DNA of 64,000 bases from Bradyrhizobium sp. Arg816 (GTDB lineage Bacteria > Pseudomonadota > Alphaproteobacteria > Rhizobiales > Xanthobacteraceae). The position numbers and the translations under genes are program-made. The DNA is taken from NCBI RefSeq assembly GCF_029989365.1, contig NZ_JAPRAQ010000012.1:159244-223243 (forward strand), given 5' to 3'. This document shows, piece after piece, positions 60,244 to 64,000 of the stretch. Position 1 is the first letter of the stretch. Each line of letters starts with the position of its first letter. The notes under the pieces were generated by a model. The model was not told where the DNA came from and ran no database searches. It was given only the letters and a program-made list of their open reading frames with translations.

Positions 60244-60526
60244 TTGCTGCGACTCGACTTGGTCGCGAATGACCCGCAACGGACCTCGCCTCTTTGCCAA
60301 CTGGTGACGTTCATATCCTGTCCGCGTTCCTCCTGTGATATTAGTGACGCAGTCGGCCAAATACGGCGGCGCGCTTTGTCGGATGACCGATATTGGTCGG
60401 ACTCCGCGATGTTCCCCCGCTAGACCTGATACCGCAGAGCCCCGCTTAACGGGTTCATGCGCGACCGGCGCCACAACGGCGCAACGGAATTTCAAACGTC
60501 GCTATTTGGGCTGCGGGGAGATTTGT
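60244..60526. other. intergenic stretch before the autotransporter gene
   Basis: No gene is recognised. The region holds the ribosome site GGGGAG (60515-60520) for the autotransporter; no clear promoter was identified by eye. 59902-60121, on the other side of remnant B, likewise shows no gene and should contain the promoter of the FBP aldolase/phosphatase unit. Confidence 0.4.
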
Positions 60527-61471
60527 TTGTCTTATTTTGAAGCGTCTGAAGGCGCGCTGGAAACCGGCGCGGCCGTTGTTGCGCGCAAGCGATCGATTAG
60601 CCGCTTTGCGGCGCTGACCTTGGCCGCGTTGTCCCGCCGCCTGCTGGGCACCAGCTCCATGGTGGCGCTCGGACTGGTCCTGGCAACATCGACGCCATCG
60701 CGCGCCACCGACTGGACCGGCGGCACCTCAACCGACTGGTTCACCGCCACCAACTGGTCGGCCGGCGTTCCAACCAGCGCGGTCGACGCGAATATCGACA
60801 CCGTTGCGCCCAATGCCACAGTGGTCGGAGCGGCCGGCGCGCAGGCGCGTAGTGTCTTTGTCGGCATTTCCGGCACTGGAAAGCTGACGATCCGGAACGG
60901 CGGCACGATGAGCAACGCCGGGTTCGGCTATTTCGGCTACGGTTTCGGCGCGACCGGCACCGTGACGGTGGATGGCGCCGGCTCGGCCTTGACCAATTCC
61001 AGCGACCTCTATGTCGGCTATTTCGGCGCCGGCACGCTGACGATCCGGAACGGCGGCACGGTGAGCACCGCCAACATCGGCTATCTCGGCTTCGTTGCCG
61101 GCTCGACCGGCACCGTGACGGTTGATGGCGCTGGCTCGGCCTGGACCAGTTCCAGCACGCTCGTTGTCGGCTATTCCGGCACCGGCACGCTGACGATCCA
61201 GAACGGCGGCAAGGCGAGCAACGTCGGCCACGCCTTCCTCGGCAACAATGCCGGCTCGACCGGCACCCTGACGGTTGATGGCGCCGGCTCGTCCTGGACC
61301 AATTCCGGCGTGCTCGTTGTTGGCGAATCCGGCACCGGCACGCTGACGATCGCCAATGGCGGCGCCGTCTCGCCGGCTTCGGGCATGCAAATCGCCCGTC
61401 AGGCCGGCTCGACCGGCACGCTCAATATCGGCGCCGCCTCGGCCAGACCGCGGCCGCGCCGGGCACTCTGA
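60527..61471 (+). pseudogene. autotransporter, N-terminal part (frame broken near 61440)
   Basis: The frame starts at TTG 60527 behind GGGGAG. An extended signal peptide (SRRLLGTSSMVALGLVLATS) leads into a passenger domain of repeated beta-strand units with motifs such as GTLTIRNGG and GTVTVDGAGSAW. At 61440/61441 one base is missing relative to the expected ...AAS-GQTAAAPGTLTTP... reading, and the frame runs into a stop at 61469-61471. The downstream frame continues the same protein. It is either a real inactivating deletion or a sequencing error in a run of G. Confidence 0.75.
60866..61400 (+). repeat. 153-bp tandem repeats in the autotransporter passenger
   Basis: The anchor CTGACGAT occurs at 60884, 61037, 61190 and 61343, exactly 153 bases (51 codons) apart. 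Neighbouring units agree closely at DNA level around ACCGGCACGCTGACGAT and GTGACGGTTGATGGCGC. Such repeats expand and contract by slippage or recombination. Confidence 0.85.
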
Positions 61472-63765
61472 CCACGCCCTCGATCGCGTTCGGGGCAGGC
61501 ACCGGCCGCATCGTCTTCAACCACACCGCCTCGAACTACAACTTCGCCCCGACCATTTCCGGCGCGGGGTCGGTGACGGTGGAGAACGGCACCACCATGC
61601 TGACCGCGACCAACACCTATAGCGGGCCGACCACGGTCAATGGCGGCGTGCTGCAGCTCGGCAACGGCGGCACCACCGGCTCGATCCTGGGCAACGTGCT
61701 CAACAACGCCACGCTCGCGTTCAATCGCTCCAACGCCTACCAGTTCGACGGCGCGATCTCCGGTACCGGCGGCGTGCAGCAGAACGGCGTCGGCACAACT
61801 GCGCTCACAGCCGCCAACACCTATGCCGGAGCTACGACGATCAATGCCGGCACGCTAAGGGGCGCTGCGGCGAACACATTCAGCGCTACGAGTGCGACGA
61901 CAATCAACACCGGTGGCACGCTCGATCTCGGTTTGCTGGGACAAACGATCAATATCGCTTCGCTATCGGGCGGCACGTTGGCCAACGGCGCGTTGACCGG
62001 CGCAGTGACCTCAAGCGGCGGCACGCTGAACAGCCTCGGCGGCGCCATGACGCTGACGGTGAATAGCGGCGCGACCAATGTGACGGGCACCAACACCTTC
62101 ACAGGCGCGACCACGGTCAACGGCGGCCTGCTCTCGGTCAACGGCACGAGCACGGCCAGCGCGGTGACGGTGAATGCCGGCGGCACGCTCGGCGGCAACG
62201 GCACGGTCGGCAACACGACCATCAATGGCGGCACGCTGGCGCCCGGCAATTCGATCGGGACGTTGACCGTGCAGGGCAATCTCGTGTTGACGGCCGCATC
62301 GAGCTACATGGTCGAGGTATCGCCTTCGGCGGCCGACGGCACCAACGTCACCGGCGTGGCGACGTTCGGCGGCGCCACCGTCAAGGCATCTTTCGCAGCC
62401 GGGACCTATGTCGCAAAGCAATACACCATCCTCAACGCCACCGGCGGTATCGGCACCAGCAAGTTCGGCTCGATCGTCAACACCAACTTGCCGGGTGGAT
62501 TCACGTCGAGCCTGAGCTATGACACCAACAATGCTTATCTCAATCTCGCTCTCAGCTTCGTGCCGCTGACCGGGACGGGTCTCAACATCAACCAACGGAA
62601 CATCGCCGACTCGATCGTCAATTTCTTCAACACCAACGGCGGTATTCCGCTGGCGTTCGGCGGGTTGACGCCGGCGGGACTGGCCCAGATCTCCGGCGAG
62701 ACCGGCACGGGATCGCAGCAAACCACGTTCAACGCCATGAACCAGTTCATGGGTCTGCTGACCGATCCCTTCGTCGACGGTCGCGGCGATGGCGTTTCAG
62801 CGGGATCATCCGCGGGCGCATCGGCCTACGCCTCGCAGGACAGACCGCGTTCCGGTGCGGCGCGGGACGCCAATGCGATGTTCACCAAGGCGGCCGTCAT
62901 GGCCGATCCGTTCGCGCAGCGCTGGAGCGTGTGGGCGGCGGGCTATGGCGGCTCGCAGACCACCGATGGCAACACGACACTCGGCTCCAACAACACGACC
63001 AGCCGCATCGCAGGCACCGCGGTCGGCGCCGATTATCGTATCTCGCCGAATACGCTGGCGGGCTTTGCGCTGGCGGGCGGTGGTACGAACTTCAGCGTCG
63101 TCAATGGCGGCTCTGGCCGATCTGATATGTTCCAGGCCGGCGCCTTCATCCGGCACAATGCGGGTGCGGCGTATCTCTCCGGCGCGCTGGCCTATGGCTG
63201 GCAGGACATCACCACCAACCGCACCGTGACGGTGGCCGGCATCGACCAGTTGCGCGCGCAGTTCAACACCAATGCGTGGTCCGGTCGCGTCGAAGGCGGC
63301 TATCGTTTTGTCAGCCCAGGGATGGGCGGGGTGGGCATCACGCCTTATGCCGCAGGCCAGTTCACCACCTTCGACCTGCCGGCTTATGCCGAGCAGGCAG
63401 TAACCGGCGCCAACACGTTTGCGCTGGCCTACGGCGCGAAGAGCGTCACCGATACGCGCAGCGAACTCGGCCTTCGCAGCGACAAATCATATGCGATGCC
63501 GGACGGAATCTTCACGCTGCGGGGGCGCCTGGCATGGGCGCAGGATTTCAATCCCAACCGTAATATCGGTGCGACGTTCCAGACGCTGCCGGGCGCATCC
63601 TTTGTCGTTGGCGGCGCCGCGCAAGCCCGCGACTCCGCGCTCGTCACCGCCTCTGCCGAAAAGAAATGGCTGAACGGCTGGTCCGCCGCCGCCACCTTCG
63701 AGGGCGAGTTCTCCGACGTCACCACCAGCTACGCCGGCAAGGGCGCGGTGCGGTATTCCTGGTAA
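61441..63765 (+). pseudogene. autotransporter, C-terminal part with beta-barrel translocator
   Basis: Continues the broken gene in the next frame (774 codons). It begins GQTAAAPGTLTTPSIAFG, carries several autotransporter-associated beta-strand repeats (MLTATNTYSGPTTVNGG, TTALTAANTYAGATTINAG, TNVTGTNTFTGATTVNGG) and ends in an outer-membrane autotransporter barrel of about 270 residues (from RWSVWAAGYGG to the terminal VRYSW, an aromatic ending typical of outer-membrane proteins). A shorter product from ATG 61573 (730 residues) is formally possible but would lack a signal peptide. An intact version would be a surface or secreted adhesin-like protein. Confidence 0.8.
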
Positions 63766-63954
63766 ATTGACGACTTCCGGTTTTGGCCCATCGCGTCGTT
63801 TCGCGGCGGTGCGGAATTTGATCGCTACCAGGGCACAACGGACATTGGGCGAGCCTGCACCAATCAAGCTCGCTTTATGATGGGGTGGACGCCCCGCCCG
63901 ACGGCATCGATGTGCCAAAGTGGAGTTGTTGAGCACCACTTAAGGGAGGCGTCC

Positions 63955-64000
63955 GTGTCAGAGGTTATCATAATCGGTCTGGATATCGCCAAGCATGTTT
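63955..64000 (+). CDS. IS110-family transposase (partial, runs off the right edge)
   Basis: Fifteen codons are visible from GTG 63955, seven bases after AAGGGAGGC. The product begins MSEVIIIGLDIAKHVF, the characteristic IS110/IS1111 N-terminus in which the Asp of GLDIAK is the first catalytic residue of the DEDD transposase. An inverted repeat GGACGCC / GGCGTCC brackets the leader (63882-63953). The left end of the element lies somewhere in 63766-63950, which holds no other gene. Confidence 0.75.
   Translation, partial: MSEVIIIGLDIAKHV

Noticed and set aside
60866..61400. 153-bp repeats as a CRISPR-like or satellite array
   Set aside because: The units are in frame, 51 codons long, and encode autotransporter passenger repeats.

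Overview
The window reads as chromosomal DNA of a Bradyrhizobium-like alphaproteobacterium. It is GC-rich and densely coded, with many sugar-acid, TRAP and ABC uptake systems. Several families of short palindromic intergenic repeats look like those common in Bradyrhizobium genomes. The gene order nrtABC-narK-haemoglobin-flavoprotein-nasC (7085-16385) matches the nitrate assimilation / NO detoxification locus described in Bradyrhizobium japonicum/diazoefficiens. All names rest on reading motifs and family resemblance by eye; no database search was run.

Layout. 1-3546: small exported proteins, a beta-lactamase-fold serine hydrolase and an intradiol ring-cleavage dioxygenase. 3781-16385: the nitrate block. 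A PP2C phosphatase/Ser-Thr kinase fusion and an FNT-family channel run leftward. An ABC nitrate importer, a NarK transporter, a single-domain haemoglobin, a flavoprotein reductase and an assimilatory nitrate reductase run rightward. The divergent intergenic region and the nrtC-narK gap both carry paired NtrC-like sites exactly 96 bp upstream of a -24/-12-like element; a canonical sigma54 promoter faces the FNT gene. 16676-24337: mixed metabolic genes (metallophosphoesterase, SMP-30 lactonase, aldo/keto reductase, EamA transporter, zinc alcohol dehydrogenase, membrane-anchored TAXI protein, PPK2). 24434-29029: Lrp regulator, AceE-like thiamine enzyme, aldehyde dehydrogenase. 29263-31147: a lactonase and a uronate-dehydrogenase-like enzyme, divergent. 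31231-33786: small membrane proteins, transglutaminase, MaoC hydratase. 33804-40924: a GntR regulator with two palindromic sites facing an IlvD/Edd dehydratase plus TRAP transporter operon, then a histidine phosphatase and an enoyl-CoA hydratase. 41130-45271: a ferredoxin/rubredoxin-reductase-type flavoprotein behind a 13-codon leader ORF, two PfkB kinases and a double-VOC protein. 45495-53972: a TetR regulator and an eight-gene cluster (NitT/TauT-type ABC importer, enolase-superfamily enzyme, Gfo/Idh/MocA oxidoreductase, DUF993 protein, xylose-isomerase-like TIM barrel) that looks like an uncharacterised catabolic pathway.

53973-64000 is a rearranged, accessory-looking end. It holds a large LTXXQ-repeat protein and a two-gene sugar-phosphate cassette: a pyrophosphate-type phosphofructokinase and an archaeal-type fructose-bisphosphate aldolase/phosphatase. 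A duplicated sequence containing broken copies of the 3' end of the isomerase gene at 53109-53972 flanks this cassette. A frameshifted autotransporter with 153-bp tandem repeats follows, and the window ends in the first codons of an IS110-family transposase. I saw no rRNA, tRNA or CRISPR array.

The strongest leads are the flanked PPi-PFK / FBP aldolase-phosphatase cassette, the identical promoter geometry of the two nitrate transcription units, the kinase-phosphatase tied to a nitrogen transporter, and the undescribed-looking ABC/enolase/DUF993 pathway.
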